DNA of 64,000 nucleotides from Methyloversatilis discipulorum (GCF_018780585.1 NZ_JADMJL010000041.1:1-64000); one strand, 5' to 3'; positions 1 through 10,773 are shown, numbered from the stretch's first letter. Program-made: numbers and translations. The notes: generated by a model not told the origin, from the letters alone.

Positions 1-1017
1 GGCATGACGCTGATGAAGATGCCGCTGTTCTGCTGGACCTGGCTGATCACCGCCTACCTGGTCATCGCCGTGATGCCGGTTCTGGCCGGTGCGGTCACCA
101 TGATCCTGACCGACCGTCATTTCGGCACCAGCTTCTTCAATGCTGCCGGTGGTGGTGACCCGGTCCTGTACCAGCACATCTTCTGGTTCTTCGGTCACCC
201 CGAGGTGTACATCATCGCGATCCCGGCCTTCGGTGTCGTGTCGCAGGTGATTCCGGCCTTCTCGCGCAAGCCGCTGTTCGGCTACGCCTCGATGGTGTAC
301 GCGACCTCGTCGATCGCCATCCTGTCCTTCATCGTGTGGGCGCACCACATGTATACGGTGGGCATGCCGGTGGCCGGCCAGCTGTACTTCATGTTCGCCA
401 CCATGCTGATCGCGATCCCGACCGGCGTGAAGGTGTTCAACTGGGTGGCCACGATGTGGCGCGGCTCGCTGACCTTCGAAACCCCGATGCTGTTCTCGAT
501 CGGCTTCCTGTTCCTCTTCACGCTGGGCGGTTTCTCCGGCCTGGTGCTGTCGATGACGGCGGTGGACGTGCAACTGCACGACAGCTACTACGTCGTCGCC
601 CACTTCCACTACGTGATGGTGGCGGGTGCGCTGTTCTCGGCCTACGCCGGCGCCTACTACTGGCTGCCGAAGTGGACCGGTCACATGTATGACGAGAAGC
701 TGGGCAAGCTGCACTTCTGGCTGTCGCTGATCTTCTTCAACATGACCTTCTTCGTGCAGCACTTCCTGGGTCTGGCCGGCATGCCGCGTCGTATCCCGGA
801 CTACTCGCTGCAGTTCGCCGAGTTCAACATGATCTCGTCGATCGGTGCCTTCGGTTTCGGTCTGTCGCAGCTCGTGTTCCTGGTTGTCGTGCTGAAGTGC
901 ATGAAGGGTGGCGAGAAGGCTTCGGCCAAGCCCTGGGACGGTGCTGAAGGTCTCGAATGGACGGTGCCGTCGCCGGCGCCGCACCACACCTTCGAAACCC
1001 CGCCGGTCTTCAAGTGA
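1..1017 (+). CDS. ctaD: Cytochrome c oxidase subunit I, 5' truncated
   Basis: C-terminal two thirds of the catalytic subunit of an aa3-type heme-copper oxidase; the reading frame is open at base 1, so the true start lies outside the window. Visible core motifs: GHPEVYI (Cu-B histidine and cross-linked tyrosine), HHMYTVG (two further Cu-B histidines), PTGVKVFNW (K-channel threonine and lysine) and VAHFHYVM (histidine ligands of heme a3 and heme a). The protein is an inner-membrane, multi-helix subunit that reduces O2 to water with proton pumping. It is followed immediately by assembly genes and subunit III, the usual betaproteobacterial cox order. The reading is secure. Confidence 0.98.
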   Translation, partial: GMTLMKMPLFCWTWLITAYLVIAVMPVLAGAVTMILTDRHFGTSFFNAAGGGDPVLYQHIFWFFGHPEVYIIAIPAFGVVSQVIPAFSRKPLFGYASMVYATSSIAILSFIVWAHHMYTVGMPVAGQLYFMFATMLIAIPTGVKVFNWVATMWRGSLTFETPMLFSIGFLFLFTLGGFSGLVLSMTAVDVQLHDSYYVVAHFHYVMVAGALFSAYAGAYYWLPKWTGHMYDEKLGKLHFWLSLIFFNMTFFVQHFLGLAGMPRRIPDYSLQFAEFNMISSIGAFGFGLSQLVFLVVVLKCMKGGEKASAKPWDGAEGLEWTVPSPAPHHTFETPPVFK

Positions 1018-1034
1018 GTATTGGCGTGACCGAG

Positions 1035-1145
1035 ATGGATGAGGCACTCCGCCGCCGCAACGTCCGCACGGCGTTGTGGCTGGCGGCCACCGCGGTGGCG
1101 GTGTTCGTGCTGTTTGTCGTGCGTTACGGGATGTCGGGTCAATGA
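1035..1145 (+). CDS. Small single-TM cytochrome oxidase assembly protein
   Basis: A 36-residue peptide with a basic N-terminus (DEALRRRNVRTAL) followed by one hydrophobic helix. Its stop overlaps the ctaG start as ATGA. Very short membrane proteins at exactly this place between ctaD and ctaG are annotated as cytochrome oxidase small assembly proteins in betaproteobacteria. Chosen start is ATG 1035; an in-frame GTG at 1026 is possible. An upstream in-frame ATG at 957 would overlap ctaD and encode a non-conserved leader, so it was not used. Function is inferred from position and topology only. Confidence 0.75.
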   Translation: MDEALRRRNVRTALWLAATAVAVFVLFVVRYGMSGQ

Positions 1146-1726
1146 CCGAGCAAACCCGTGTTGCGGCCGGTTCCGAGCGCCGCAACCGTTCGACGCTGAT
1201 ACGCCTGGTGGTGTCGGCTTTCCTGATGTTCGGCTTCGGCTATGCGCTGGTGCCGTTCTACGAAAAGCTGTGCCAGGTGCTCGACGTCAACAACCTGAAC
1301 AAGCAGGACAACACGCTGCCGCTCAATACCCAGGTCGATCGTTCGCGTAACGTGACGGTCGAGTTCGATGCGAACCTGCACAAGCTGCCGTGGAATTTCA
1401 AGCCGGTGACCGGCTCACTCGTGGTTCATCCGGGTGAGGTGGTGACGGTGGAGTACGAAGTTTCGAACACGCGCGAGAACGCGGTGACGGGACAGGCGAT
1501 TCCGAGTTACACGCCGTCGGCGGCGATGCAGTACTTCCAGAAGCTCGACTGTTTCTGTTTCAAGCAGCAGACGCTGGCAGCCGGGGAAACGCGACGCATG
1601 CCGATCGCCTTCCTCGTGTCGCCGGATCTGCCGAAGGACATCAACACGATCACGCTCTCCTACACCTTCTTCGAGGTGCCGGGGGCGACTGCAGCGACGA
1701 CGCAGGACGGTCGCACGGGAGGCTGA
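1142..1726 (+). CDS. ctaG: Cytochrome c oxidase assembly protein CtaG/Cox11
   Basis: Copper chaperone that delivers copper to the Cu-B centre of subunit I. The 194-residue protein has a short cytoplasmic N-terminus, one TM helix (about residues 19-39) and a periplasmic immunoglobulin-like domain. The family copper motif CFCF is at residues 137-140 and the conserved membrane-proximal cysteine is Cys44. The start at 1142 overlaps the preceding stop by ATGA, indicating translational coupling; the longer frame from 1076 would run through the small upstream gene and is rejected. Confidence 0.96.
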   Translation: MTEQTRVAAGSERRNRSTLIRLVVSAFLMFGFGYALVPFYEKLCQVLDVNNLNKQDNTLPLNTQVDRSRNVTVEFDANLHKLPWNFKPVTGSLVVHPGEVVTVEYEVSNTRENAVTGQAIPSYTPSAAMQYFQKLDCFCFKQQTLAAGETRRMPIAFLVSPDLPKDINTITLSYTFFEVPGATAATTQDGRTGG

Positions 1727-1727
1727 A

Positions 1728-1916
1728 ATGGCCGGGTTCGTGAAGGGTGTGGTGACAGTGCTTTCGGCCTTCGTCGGCATACGCCGCAAGGGCGATCACG
1801 ACGCAGCGGTGTCATCGCTGACGCCGTTGCAAGTTATCATCACGGGCGTTGTGGCTGCAGCGCTGTTCGTGATTGCAGTGATCTTGGGTGTAAGAATTCT
1901 GATAAGCATCGCTTGA
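1728..1916 (+). CDS. DUF2970 family membrane protein
   Basis: A 62-residue protein starting one base after the ctaG stop. It has a cytoplasmic-looking N-terminus (GIRRKGDHD) and one strongly hydrophobic C-terminal helix. DUF2970 proteins are regularly found in betaproteobacterial cox clusters between ctaG and ctaE. The biochemical role is unknown; the position suggests oxidase assembly or stability. Confidence 0.85.
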   Translation: MAGFVKGVVTVLSAFVGIRRKGDHDAAVSSLTPLQVIITGVVAAALFVIAVILGVRILISIA

Positions 1917-1941
1917 GAGAAACCGGGAAGGAAAAACATAA

Positions 1942-2808
1942 ATGAGCTCGCATACGCCACAACAGGCCCCTTACTACTACGTACCTGCGCCATCGACCTA
2001 CCCGATCACGGGTTCGATCGCGCTGTTCCTGTTTGCACTGGGTTCTGTGCTGACGATGAACAAGATCACCGGCGGCGGCTTCGTGCTCGGCGCGGGGGTG
2101 CTGGTCCTGTTCTACATGATGTATTCCTGGTTCGGCAAAGTTGCGCACGAATCCGAAGGCGGCCTGTACAGCAAGCGCGTGGGTGTTTCCTTCCGCTGGG
2201 CGATGGGCTGGTTCATCTTCTCTGAAGTGATGTTCTTCGCCGCCTTCTTCGGCGCGCTGTTCTACGCTCGCGTGCTCGCCGTGCCCGATCTGGCCAGCCT
2301 CGAACATCAGGCGCTGCTGTGGCCGGATGCCACCGCAATGTGGCCGAACGCGGGTCCGGGCTACGACGGCGGTCCGTTCACGCCGATGGGCGCCTGGGGC
2401 ATCCCGGCGATCAACACGCTGCTGCTGCTGACCTCGGGCGTCACGCTGACCTGGGCGCACCACGGCCTGCTGCACAACAACCGCGGCCAGCTCAAGCTGG
2501 GCCTGTTCCTGACCATCGCGCTCGGCGTCGTGTTCCTCGGCTTCCAGGCCTACGAATACATGCACGCCTACTCGGACCTGAACGTCAAGATGACCACCGG
2601 CGTGTTCGGTTCGGTGTTCTACATGCTGACCGGCTTCCACGGCTTCCACGTGACGGTTGGTGCAACGATGCTTATCGTGATACTGTGCCGCGTCTTCGCT
2701 GGGCATTTCAGCCCGGAAAACCACTTCGGCTTCGAGGCGGTCGCGTGGTACTGGCACTTTGTCGACGTCGTCTGGCTGCTGCTGTTCGTCGTCGTGTACT
2801 GGATTTGA
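1942..2808 (+). CDS. ctaE: Cytochrome c oxidase subunit III
   Basis: A 288-residue polytopic inner-membrane subunit that stabilises the catalytic subunit and helps keep its proton uptake active. Diagnostic stretches are FRWAMGWFIFSEVMFF and the C-terminal FHGFHVTVGA and AWYWHFVDVVWLLLF. Seven TM helices are evident, the usual number. A clear ribosome site (GGAAGGA) precedes ATG 1942. It is the last gene of this transcription unit, with a strong intrinsic terminator about 70 bases beyond. Confidence 0.98.
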   Translation: MSSHTPQQAPYYYVPAPSTYPITGSIALFLFALGSVLTMNKITGGGFVLGAGVLVLFYMMYSWFGKVAHESEGGLYSKRVGVSFRWAMGWFIFSEVMFFAAFFGALFYARVLAVPDLASLEHQALLWPDATAMWPNAGPGYDGGPFTPMGAWGIPAINTLLLLTSGVTLTWAHHGLLHNNRGQLKLGLFLTIALGVVFLGFQAYEYMHAYSDLNVKMTTGVFGSVFYMLTGFHGFHVTVGATMLIVILCRVFAGHFSPENHFGFEAVAWYWHFVDVVWLLLFVVVYWI

Positions 2809-2879
2809 TGTAAAGACGGGATCTGCGAGGAGGAGAGTGGGCCGGTAAGCAAAAAGAGCCCTTATAAAATAAACGCTCG

Positions 2880-2907
2880 GCGCCGCACATCGTGCGGCGC
2901 TTTTTTT
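2880..2907 (+). terminator. Rho-independent terminator after ctaE
   Basis: Perfect 9-bp GC-rich stem (GCGCCGCAC, 2880-2888, with GTGCGGCGC, 2892-2900), a 3-base loop and seven T residues. It closes the ctaD-ctaE unit. Confidence 0.92.
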
Positions 2908-2962
2908 CGTGGGTAGGGAGCGTTGGGGCGGGTGGCTTTCGGCGGCGAGGCGCCGCCGGTGG

Positions 2963-3157
2963 TCAGAGCTTGCCGGTGATGAATCCGAAGCGGTAGCCGA
3001 GCATCAGGAAGATGAACAGCGCCATCGACAGGCCGACGCGGATGGCCAGCGAGCGCAGCATGCGGCTCGAGTTGCCGCTGTCGCGAAACAGGAAGAACAG
3101 CGCTGAACCGAGGCTGGCAATCACGGTCAGCAGCATGAATATCACGAGATAACGCAT
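2963..3157 (-). CDS. Twin-transmembrane protein (DUF2909 type)
   Basis: A 64-residue protein with two TM helices separated by a short basic loop (RDSGNSSRMLRSLAIR). It is encoded opposite to the cox genes, divergent from surf1 and between the two halves of the cox cluster, where DUF2909 genes are common in betaproteobacteria. A role in oxidase biogenesis is plausible from context but not shown by the sequence. Confidence 0.75.
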   Translation of the reverse strand: MRYLVIFMLLTVIASLGSALFFLFRDSGNSSRMLRSLAIRVGLSMALFIFLMLGYRFGFITGKL

Positions 3158-3211
3158 CAGGAAGAATCCTTAGTCCGGGTGGTCAGTGTACCTGCCGGGC
3201 GTCCGACAGCA

Positions 3212-3934
3212 ATGTTCCAGTTCCATTTCGCCCGCCGTCGTTTTCGCATCCGCCTGTGGCCTGCGCTGGCCTGCCTGCTGGTGATCGGCGTCACGCTGTC
3301 GGCGGCGCGCTGGCAGACCGCCCGCGCACACTACAAGCAGTCGCTGGCAGACGCTTACGCGACGCAGCAGCGGCAGCCGGCGCTCGACCTGGACCAGTGG
3401 AGTGATCAGGCGCCGCCCGAGTTCGCGCGCGCGACGGTGTCCGGTCGCTGGCACAGCGAAGTGCTGATCTACGCTGACAATCAGGTCCGCGACGGACAGG
3501 CCGGCTTCCTCGTGCACATGCCGCTGTGTCAGACCGCGCAGCGCTGTGTGCTTGTTGCGCGCGGCTGGGTCCGGCACGGCGGGCGTCGAGACGTGTTGCC
3601 GGCGGTTGTATCGCCGGCCGGGCTGCAACGCATCGAGGGTGTCGTCACGCGTGCGCAGCCGCGCTTCGTCGAGCTGTCGGGCGATTCGGTGCAGGGTGCC
3701 GTCTGGCAGAACGTCACGGTCGACCGCGTGGCAAAGACGACCGGTCTGCAGCTCGCGCCCTTCATTCTCGTGCAGACCGGTGATGCCGCGGACGGCCTGA
3801 GGCGCGACGACGTGAAGCCGGAGTTCGGCGTCGAGAAGCACTGGATGTACGCCGCGCAGTGGTACGCGTTCGCGCTGGTCACGCTGGTATTCGGGCTCTA
3901 CGCAGCCATGCAGAAAGAGGGAGAGAAGTCTTGA
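3212..3934 (+). CDS. SURF1 family oxidase assembly protein
   Basis: A 240-residue inner-membrane protein with the SURF1 topology: one TM helix near the N-terminus (LWPALACLLVIGVTL), a periplasmic domain and one TM helix at the C-terminus (WYAFALVTLVFGLYAAM). SURF1 proteins help insert heme a into subunit I. ATG 3212 places the basic FHFARRRFRIR stretch just before the first helix, as in homologues; an in-frame upstream ATG at 3179 gives an unlikely leader. The stop overlaps the next gene's TTG start. Confidence 0.92.
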   Translation: MFQFHFARRRFRIRLWPALACLLVIGVTLSAARWQTARAHYKQSLADAYATQQRQPALDLDQWSDQAPPEFARATVSGRWHSEVLIYADNQVRDGQAGFLVHMPLCQTAQRCVLVARGWVRHGGRRDVLPAVVSPAGLQRIEGVVTRAQPRFVELSGDSVQGAVWQNVTVDRVAKTTGLQLAPFILVQTGDAADGLRRDDVKPEFGVEKHWMYAAQWYAFALVTLVFGLYAAMQKEGEKS

Positions 3935-4488
3935 AAGGCAAGAAGGTCCTGATCGTGCTCGCGGCGATATGTGTGTTGCCGCTGCTCGCGTCCTACGCGA
4001 TGTATTTCCTGTGGCGCCCCGACAGCACGGTGAACTACGGTCAATTGCTGTCGCCGCGCGCGCTGCCGGCCGAGGCGCTGACCACGGTCGATGGCAAACC
4101 TTTCGACTTTGCGTCCATCAAGGGGCGCTGGACCCTGGTGCTGGCCGACGGCGGCGCATGCGATGCGAAGTGCGAGGAACTGCTCTATTACATCCGCCAG
4201 GTGCGCAAGGCGCAGGGCGAGCACCAGGAGCGCATCGAGCGCGTCTGGCTGGTGACCGACGGTACGCAGCCCAAGGCGGAACTGCTGACCGCGATCGAAG
4301 GCATGCACGTGGTCAAGGCGGCCGGCAGCGCCACGTTGGGCGCGTTCGCCGGCGATGCGACGCATCCGCGCGCCATTCATCTGGTCGACCCGTTGGGGCA
4401 GGTGATGATGCGTTATCCGGATGACCCGGATCCGAAGAAGATGATCAAGGATTTCCAACGTTTGATGAAGTACTCGAGGCTGGGCTGA
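3931..4488 (+). CDS. Membrane-anchored SCO/thioredoxin-like protein of the cox cluster
   Basis: A 185-residue protein with an N-terminal TM anchor (VLIVLAAICVLPLLASYAM) and a periplasmic domain with thioredoxin-fold features (KGRWTLVLADGGACDAKCEELL). The two cysteines spaced CDAKC resemble the CxxxC copper site of SCO proteins. Genes of this kind lie between surf1 and ctaA in many betaproteobacteria, usually annotated only as cytochrome oxidase-associated. The start is TTG 3931, preceded by AGAGGGAGAG and overlapping the surf1 stop; no ATG fits. Function is inferred from fold-like features and context. Confidence 0.75.
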   Translation: MKGKKVLIVLAAICVLPLLASYAMYFLWRPDSTVNYGQLLSPRALPAEALTTVDGKPFDFASIKGRWTLVLADGGACDAKCEELLYYIRQVRKAQGEHQERIERVWLVTDGTQPKAELLTAIEGMHVVKAAGSATLGAFAGDATHPRAIHLVDPLGQVMMRYPDDPDPKKMIKDFQRLMKYSRLG

Positions 4489-5504
4489 TGAAAACCTACC
4501 GCACGCTGTTGCTTGCCACGATTGCAATGACTTTTGCGCTGATCGTCCTCGGCGCCTACGTAAGACTGTCCGACGCCGGCCTCGGCTGTCCGGACTGGCC
4601 GGGCTGTTACGGCCACGTCACGGTGATTCATGCGTCCGAGCACATCACCGCGGCACAGGAAGCGAACCCCGAAGGTCCGGTCACCTTCGCCAAGGCGTGG
4701 AAGGAGATGATTCACCGCTACTTTGCGGGCATCGTCGGTCTGTTCATCCTGGCGATCGCTGCACTTGCCTGGCGTCATCGGCGTGAAGCCGGTGCCTCGC
4801 CGGTGCTGGCAACGGTGCTGGTCGGCGTGCTGTTCCTGCAGGCGATGTTCGGCAAGTGGACGGTGACCATGCTGCTCAAGCCGGCCATCGTGACCGGCCA
4901 CCTGATCGGCGGGCTGACCGTGCTCACCCTGCTGGTATGGCTGTACGCCCGCACGCGTGGGCCGGCGGTACCGACCGTGTCGCCGGCGACGCGTGCGCTG
5001 GCGGTCGCCGCCTTCGTCGTGCTGGCGATGCAGATATCGCTGGGCGGCTGGGTCAGCACCAATTACGCGGCGCTCGCCTGTACCGACCTGCCGACCTGCC
5101 ACGGCGAGTGGGTGCCGCAGATGGATATCCGCAACGGTTTCCACATCGTGCGCGAGCTGGGGCAGAGCGCCGACGGCGAAACGCTGACGATGGATGCGCT
5201 GACCGCCATTCACTGGATGCATCGCGTCGGTGCCATCGTTGCTGCACTGGTGATCGGTGCGCTGGGCTTCGCGCTGCGCGCTGCCGGCCACCGTCCGCTC
5301 GGCACGGCGCTGCTGGGTGTGCTCGCGCTGCAGATCATGCTGGGCCTGGCCAACGTGTGGTTCAGCCTGCCGCTGCCGCTGGCCGCTGCGCACAACGGTG
5401 GCGCTGCAGCATTGGTGATCCTCATGGTGCTGATAAACTACCGCGTCCGCGCCACGGCGCAGCAACGCGTTTCCGGAGTCCTAAATGAAAGCCCTGCGGC
5501 TTGA
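4488..5504 (+). CDS. ctaA: Heme A synthase (COX15/CtaA)
   Basis: Inner-membrane monooxygenase that oxidises the C8 methyl of heme O to the formyl group of heme A. The protein has 338 residues and about eight TM helices. Conserved features are the N-terminal [20 protein letters not shown], and histidines in [20 protein letters not shown] and AAHNGGAA that serve as heme ligands in the family. Start ATG 4488 overlaps the previous stop (TGATG); its 3' end overlaps ctaB by 20 bases. Confidence 0.96.
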   Translation: MKTYRTLLLATIAMTFALIVLGAYVRLSDAGLGCPDWPGCYGHVTVIHASEHITAAQEANPEGPVTFAKAWKEMIHRYFAGIVGLFILAIAALAWRHRREAGASPVLATVLVGVLFLQAMFGKWTVTMLLKPAIVTGHLIGGLTVLTLLVWLYARTRGPAVPTVSPATRALAVAAFVVLAMQISLGGWVSTNYAALACTDLPTCHGEWVPQMDIRNGFHIVRELGQSADGETLTMDALTAIHWMHRVGAIVAALVIGALGFALRAAGHRPLGTALLGVLALQIMLGLANVWFSLPLPLAAAHNGGAAALVILMVLINYRVRATAQQRVSGVLNESPAA

Positions 5505-6384
5505 TATCCAGCCCTTCTCGCTGAGGCTCGCGAATTACCTGCAGCTGACCAAGCCGCGCGTCGTGTCGCTGATCGTGTTCTGTGCGGTCATCGGCATGTT
5601 CCTGGCGGTGCCGGTCGGTCTGCCGGATTTCGGCATCGTTGCGGCGGCGACCGTCGGTATCGCCCTGGTCGCCGGTGCAGCGGCTGCGGTGAACTGCCTG
5701 GTCGAGCAGAAGATCGACGCGGTGATGGCGCGTACTCGCGCCCGCCCGCTGCCGCGTGGCGAGGTGAATTCGCTGGAAACGCTGGCTTTCTCCGGCGTGG
5801 TCGGCGGCGCCGGCCTGTCCATGCTCTACCACTGGGTGAATCCGCTCACCATGTGGCTGACGCTGGGCACCTTCATCGGGTACGCCATCATCTACACGGT
5901 GTTCCTGAAGCCGGCCACGCCGCAGAACATCGTGATCGGCGGCGCCTCCGGTGCGATGCCGCCGGTGCTGGGCTGGGCCGCGGTGACCGGCGAGGTGTCG
6001 GCCGACGCACTGCTGCTGTTCCTGATCATCTTCGCCTGGACGCCGCCGCATTTCTGGGCGCTGGCGCTGTACCGCACGCAGGAGTACGCCAAGGCGGGTC
6101 TGCCGATGTTGCCAGTGACGCACGGTGCCGAATACACGCGGCTGCAGGTGTTCCTGTACACCCTCATCCTGTTCGCGGTGACCATGCTGCCGTTCGCCTC
6201 GCGCATGAGCGGCTGGATCTACCTCGTGTCTGCGGTGGCGCTGTCCGGCATGTTCATCGTCTACGCCTGGCGCCTGATGCGCAATTACTCGGACGAACTG
6301 GCGAAGAAGACTTTCCGTTTCTCGCTGTGGCACCTGTCGCTGCTGTTCGCGGCCCTGCTGGTCGACCACTACATTCCGCTATGA
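5485..6384 (+). CDS. ctaB: Protoheme IX farnesyltransferase (heme O synthase)
   Basis: UbiA-superfamily integral membrane prenyltransferase that attaches a farnesyl group to heme B, giving heme O, the substrate of CtaA. The length of 299 residues and about nine TM helices are normal. The Asp-rich prenyl-binding motif is seen as [13 protein letters not shown], with a second conserved stretch [13 protein letters not shown]. The 20-base overlap with ctaA and the ATGA overlap with the following SCO gene indicate a tightly coupled operon. Confidence 0.96.
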   Translation: MKALRLDIQPFSLRLANYLQLTKPRVVSLIVFCAVIGMFLAVPVGLPDFGIVAAATVGIALVAGAAAAVNCLVEQKIDAVMARTRARPLPRGEVNSLETLAFSGVVGGAGLSMLYHWVNPLTMWLTLGTFIGYAIIYTVFLKPATPQNIVIGGASGAMPPVLGWAAVTGEVSADALLLFLIIFAWTPPHFWALALYRTQEYAKAGLPMLPVTHGAEYTRLQVFLYTLILFAVTMLPFASRMSGWIYLVSAVALSGMFIVYAWRLMRNYSDELAKKTFRFSLWHLSLLFAALLVDHYIPL

Positions 6385-6965
6385 AGCGCCGTCTTTTCCT
6401 CGCCGCCCTGCTGTCGGCAGGGCTGGCGGGCTGTGCGCCATCCGGGCCGACCTTCCACAGCGTGGATATCACCGGCGCCGACTACGGCAAGGGCTTTGCG
6501 CTGACCGACCACACCGGTGCGGCACGCACGCTGGCCGACTACAAGGGCAAGGCGGTCACGCTGTTCTTCGGCTTCACGCACTGCCCGGACGTCTGCCCGA
6601 CCAGTCTGGCGACGATGAAACAGGCGCTGGCGCTGCTCGGGCCGGACGCTGCCAGGGTGCAGGTGCTTTTCGTCACGCTGGACCCGGAGCGCGATTCCAC
6701 CGAACTGCTGGCCGCCTACGTGCCTAAGTTCGATGCGTCCTTCGTCGGCCTGCGCGGCGACGCGGCGGCCACCGCTGCGGTCGCGAAGGAATACAAGATT
6801 TTCTACCAGAAGGTGCCGGGCAGCACGCCGGACAGCTACACGCTGGATCACTCGGCCGGCACCTATGTGCATGACACGCAGGGGCGCCTGCGGCTGTTCA
6901 TCCGCCACGGCGAAACGCCGCAGAAGATCGCCGACGACCTGAAGGCACTGCTGGCTCAGGGTTGA
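6381..6965 (+). CDS. SCO family copper chaperone lipoprotein
   Basis: A 194-residue lipoprotein with a lipobox LAGC (Cys18) and a thioredoxin-fold SCO1/SenC domain. The copper ligands are visible: Cys68 and Cys72 in HCPDVCP and His157 in DHSAG. SCO proteins metallate or reduce the Cu-A site of subunit II (whose gene is not in this window). ATG 6381 overlaps the ctaB stop. It is the last gene of the second cox unit and is followed by a strong hairpin. Confidence 0.95.
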   Translation: MKRRLFLAALLSAGLAGCAPSGPTFHSVDITGADYGKGFALTDHTGAARTLADYKGKAVTLFFGFTHCPDVCPTSLATMKQALALLGPDAARVQVLFVTLDPERDSTELLAAYVPKFDASFVGLRGDAAATAAVAKEYKIFYQKVPGSTPDSYTLDHSAGTYVHDTQGRLRLFIRHGETPQKIADDLKALLAQG

Positions 6966-6980
6966 TCCTGGGCGCTGACG

Positions 6981-7018
6981 CCAACAAAAAAGCGACCCGA
7001 GGGTCGCTTTTTTGTTGG
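6981..7018. terminator. Bidirectional terminator between sco and rpoH
   Basis: An 18-base inverted repeat running from CCAACAAAAAAGCGACCC to its exact complement. It has a GC core and A/T runs on both sides, so it can end transcription of the plus-strand cox operon and of the minus-strand rpoH gene. Confidence 0.92.
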
Positions 7019-7030
7019 GGCAAACGAAGA

Positions 7031-7918
<888 letters not shown>

Positions 7919-7945
7919 GATTCATTCCTCCCTTGGGAAGCAAGA

Positions 7946-7972
7946 TTAGCACTCCCCGCGTTTGAGTGCTAA
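7946..7972 (-). promoter_or_regulatory. CIRCE operator (HrcA site) upstream of rpoH
   Basis: TTAGCACTC-N9-GAGTGCTAA, a perfect match to the 9-9-9 CIRCE consensus bound by the repressor HrcA. It lies in the rpoH leader region and would block transcription of rpoH when HrcA is active. hrcA itself is not in the window. Confidence 0.95.
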
Positions 7973-8045
7973 CAACTGCGACCGTTCATTGCGTTGCAAC
8001 ATGTAAGCCGAGCGGAGCGCCCCGCCTGCAGTGCGTTCGCGCTGG

Positions 8046-8074
8046 TTTGGGTTCGCGGCGAGCGCACGCTACAA
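8046..8074 (+). promoter_or_regulatory. Sigma-70 promoter of the miaB run
   Basis: TTGGGT (8046-8051), 17-base spacer, TACAAT (8069-8074). The start point would be near 8081, about 30 bases before the first gene. Confidence 0.6.
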
Positions 8075-8111
8075 TCCGTCAATTCCCGACCGCTTCCTCG
8101 CCCCGGCTCCG

Positions 8112-8426
8112 ATGCGCCTGCCTTCCGCCCTGTGTGCCGTCCTGCTCTGTCTGCCGCTGCTCGCTGCGGCGCAGCTGCGCGCGATTCCGCCGGATGCGAT
8201 CAAGGCGAAGATGAAGCCGCCGGTCGATGGCATGGTCGAAGTCGGCAAGTACTCCTTCAGGTTGGCGCCCGGCGCCCAGATCCGTTCGACCGACAACCGC
8301 ATCATGCTGCCGGTGATGATAGGCAGCGAGCAGGTGGTCCGTTACAAGCTCGACAACAACGGCGACCTGTATCGCGTCTGGGTGTTGTCGCCCGAAGAGA
8401 TCGACCTGCCGGCACCCAAACAGTAA
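8112..8426 (+). CDS. Small exported protein of unknown function
   Basis: A 104-residue protein with a cleavable signal peptide ([19 protein letters not shown], then [10 protein letters not shown]). The mature part is short and basic, with beta-rich stretches ([19 protein letters not shown]). No family could be assigned by eye. The start ATG 8112 was chosen because it begins the signal peptide; the frame is open further upstream but unconserved in character. It precedes miaB by 17 bases, so the two are likely co-transcribed. Confidence 0.7.
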   Translation: MRLPSALCAVLLCLPLLAAAQLRAIPPDAIKAKMKPPVDGMVEVGKYSFRLAPGAQIRSTDNRIMLPVMIGSEQVVRYKLDNNGDLYRVWVLSPEEIDLPAPKQ

Positions 8427-8443
8427 TTTCCCCGTCCCCTTCG

Positions 8444-9793
8444 ATGACCCGCAAGATTTACATCAAGACCTTCGGCTGCCAGATGAACGAGTACGACTCG
8501 GACAAGATGGCCGATGTGCTCGGCGACGCCGAAGGTCTGGAAAAGACCGACCGTCCGGAAGACGCCGACGTGATCCTGTTCAACACCTGCTCGGTGCGCG
8601 AGAAGGCGCAGGAGAAGGTGTTCCACGACCTCGGCCGGGTGAAGCACCTGAAGCGCGACAATCCCAATCTGATCATCGGCGTCGGCGGTTGCGTCGCCAG
8701 CCAGGAGGGCGCGGCCATCGTCGAGCGCGCGCCCTACGTCGATCTCGTCTTCGGCCCGCAGACGCTACACCGCCTGCCCGACCTCATTTCGAAGCGCCGC
8801 GCCAGCGGCCGGCCGCAGGTCGACATCAGCTTTCCGGAAATCGAGAAGTTCGATCACATGCCGCCCGCCCGGGTCGAGGGCGCGACCGCCTTCGTGTCCA
8901 TCATGGAAGGCTGCTCCAAGTACTGCACCTTCTGCGTCGTGCCCTATACGCGCGGCGAGGAAGTGTCGCGCCCGCTGGACGACATCCTGACCGAGATCGC
9001 GACGCTGGTCGGCCAGGGCATCAAGGAGGTGACGCTGCTCGGTCAGAACGTCAATGCCTGGCGTGCGCCGATCAGCCGCGGCTCGGACGACATTGGCGAC
9101 TTCGCCTTCCTGCTCGAATGCGTGCATGAAGTGCCGGGCATCGAGCGCATCCGCTACACCACGTCACACCCGCGCGAAATGACGCAGCGCCTGTTCGACG
9201 CCTACGCGAAACTGCCCAAGCTGGTATCGCAGCTGCACCTGCCGGTGCAGTCGGGTTCCGACCGCGTGCTGGCCGCGATGAAGCGCGGCTACACCGCGCT
9301 CGAATACAAGGCGGTCGTGCGCAAGCTGCGCGCGGCGCGGCCCGACCTGTCGCTGACCTCGGATTTCATCGTCGGCTTCCCCGGCGAGACCGAGGAGGAT
9401 TTCGAAAAGACGATGAAGCTGATCGACGACGTCGGCTTCGACGGCAGCTTCAGCTTCATCTACAGCGCCCGCCCGGGCACACCGGCGGCCGATCTGGCCG
9501 ACGACACCCCGCAGGACGTCAAGCTGGCACGGCTGGCGCGGCTGCAGAAGCGCATCGACGAGCAAGCGCAGGCGGTCAGTCAGAGCATGGTCGGCAGCGT
9601 GCAGCGCATCCTGGTCGAAGGCCACGCGCGCAAGGACGCCGCCGAACTGGCCGGACGCACCGACAACAACCGCGTCGTCAATTTCCCCGGCCCGGCGCGG
9701 CTGATCAACCAGTTCATCGACGTGCGCATCACCAGCGCGCTGCCGCACAGCCTGCGCGGCGAAGTGGTCATCCGCGAGGCGGTCAGCGCTTGA
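8444..9793 (+). CDS. miaB: tRNA-2-methylthio-N6-dimethylallyladenosine synthase MiaB
   Basis: Radical-SAM methylthiotransferase that converts i6A37 to ms2i6A37 in tRNAs reading UNN codons. The 449-residue protein has the expected order: an N-terminal UPF0004 domain with three cysteines for the second 4Fe-4S cluster ([22 protein letters not shown]), the radical SAM domain with CSKYCTFC, and a C-terminal TRAM domain. ATG 8444 starts directly at the conserved [12 protein letters not shown] region. The 3' end overlaps the following TTG start. Confidence 0.97.
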   Translation: MTRKIYIKTFGCQMNEYDSDKMADVLGDAEGLEKTDRPEDADVILFNTCSVREKAQEKVFHDLGRVKHLKRDNPNLIIGVGGCVASQEGAAIVERAPYVDLVFGPQTLHRLPDLISKRRASGRPQVDISFPEIEKFDHMPPARVEGATAFVSIMEGCSKYCTFCVVPYTRGEEVSRPLDDILTEIATLVGQGIKEVTLLGQNVNAWRAPISRGSDDIGDFAFLLECVHEVPGIERIRYTTSHPREMTQRLFDAYAKLPKLVSQLHLPVQSGSDRVLAAMKRGYTALEYKAVVRKLRAARPDLSLTSDFIVGFPGETEEDFEKTMKLIDDVGFDGSFSFIYSARPGTPAADLADDTPQDVKLARLARLQKRIDEQAQAVSQSMVGSVQRILVEGHARKDAAELAGRTDNNRVVNFPGPARLINQFIDVRITSALPHSLRGEVVIREAVSA

Positions 9794-10773
9794 AGCCGCG
9801 GCCGCTCGAACTGGTGCTGGAGCCGCTCGACAACGCGCGGCTCGCCAACCTGTGCGGTGTACTCGACGAAAACCTGCGCCAGCTCGAAACGGCTTACGAC
9901 GTCGAGATCGCCCGCCGGGGCGAGCGTTTCCGGGTCAGCGGCGAGCCCGGGCAGTCACAGCGTGCGGCCGCGGCACTGCGCCATTTCTATGCAGCGGCCA
10001 CCGAGCACCTGAGCATAGACGCGATACAGCTTGGCCTGATCGAGCTGTCGAACCGCATCGCCGCCGAACCTGCGGCGCCGGTGCTGATGACGCGCAAGAG
10101 CAATCTGCACGGCCGCACGCCGCGCCAGACGCAGTATCTGCGGCAGATCCAGGAACACGACATCACCTTCGGCATCGGCCCGGCCGGCACCGGCAAGACC
10201 TATCTGGCGGTGGCCAGCGCCGTCGACGCGCTGGAGCGCGAGACGGTAGCGCGCATCGTGCTGACCCGACCGGCGGTCGAAGCGGGCGAGCGCCTCGGCT
10301 TCCTGCCGGGCGACCTGGCGCAGAAGGTCGATCCCTACCTGCGGCCGCTGTACGACGCGCTGTACGACCTGATGGGTTTCGAGCGCGTCGCCCGCGCCTT
10401 CGAGCGGCAGGTGATCGAGATCGCGCCGCTCGCCTACATGCGCGGACGCACGCTGAACAACGCCTTCATCATCCTCGACGAGGCGCAGAACACGACGCCG
10501 GAACAGATGAAGATGTTCCTGACCCGCATGGGCATAGGCTCGAAGGCCGTCATCACCGGCGACCTGACCCAGGTCGATCTGCCACGAGGCCACAAGAGCG
10601 GTCTGGCCGAGGCGCGGAAGATACTTGCCGACGTGCGCGGCATCGCGATGACCGATTTCCTCGCCGAAGACGTGGTGCGCCACCCGCTGGTGGCGCGCAT
10701 CGTGTCGGCCTACGAACGTTTCGAGGCGCAGCGCGAAGCAGAGGACGCGATGCGCAAGGGGCCGCGCGGCTGA
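9790..10773 (+). CDS. PhoH-like ATPase (YbeZ)
   Basis: A 327-residue P-loop ATPase with Walker [12 protein letters not shown] and Walker [10 protein letters not shown], preceded by an N-terminal KH-like region. YbeZ is an RNA-associated partner of the ribosome maturation nuclease YbeY, encoded next. The start is TTG 9790, overlapping the miaB stop; the 3' end overlaps the ybeY ATG as TGATG. Confidence 0.95.
   Translation: MKPRPLELVLEPLDNARLANLCGVLDENLRQLETAYDVEIARRGERFRVSGEPGQSQRAAAALRHFYAAATEHLSIDAIQLGLIELSNRIAAEPAAPVLMTRKSNLHGRTPRQTQYLRQIQEHDITFGIGPAGTGKTYLAVASAVDALERETVARIVLTRPAVEAGERLGFLPGDLAQKVDPYLRPLYDALYDLMGFERVARAFERQVIEIAPLAYMRGRTLNNAFIILDEAQNTTPEQMKMFLTRMGIGSKAVITGDLTQVDLPRGHKSGLAEARKILADVRGIAMTDFLAEDVVRHPLVARIVSAYERFEAQREAEDAMRKGPRG

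Noticed and set aside
957-1034. Longer N-terminus for the small oxidase assembly protein
   Set aside because: The extension overlaps the end of ctaD in another frame and is not hydrophobic or family-like; ATG 1035 or GTG 1026 gives the expected tiny membrane protein.
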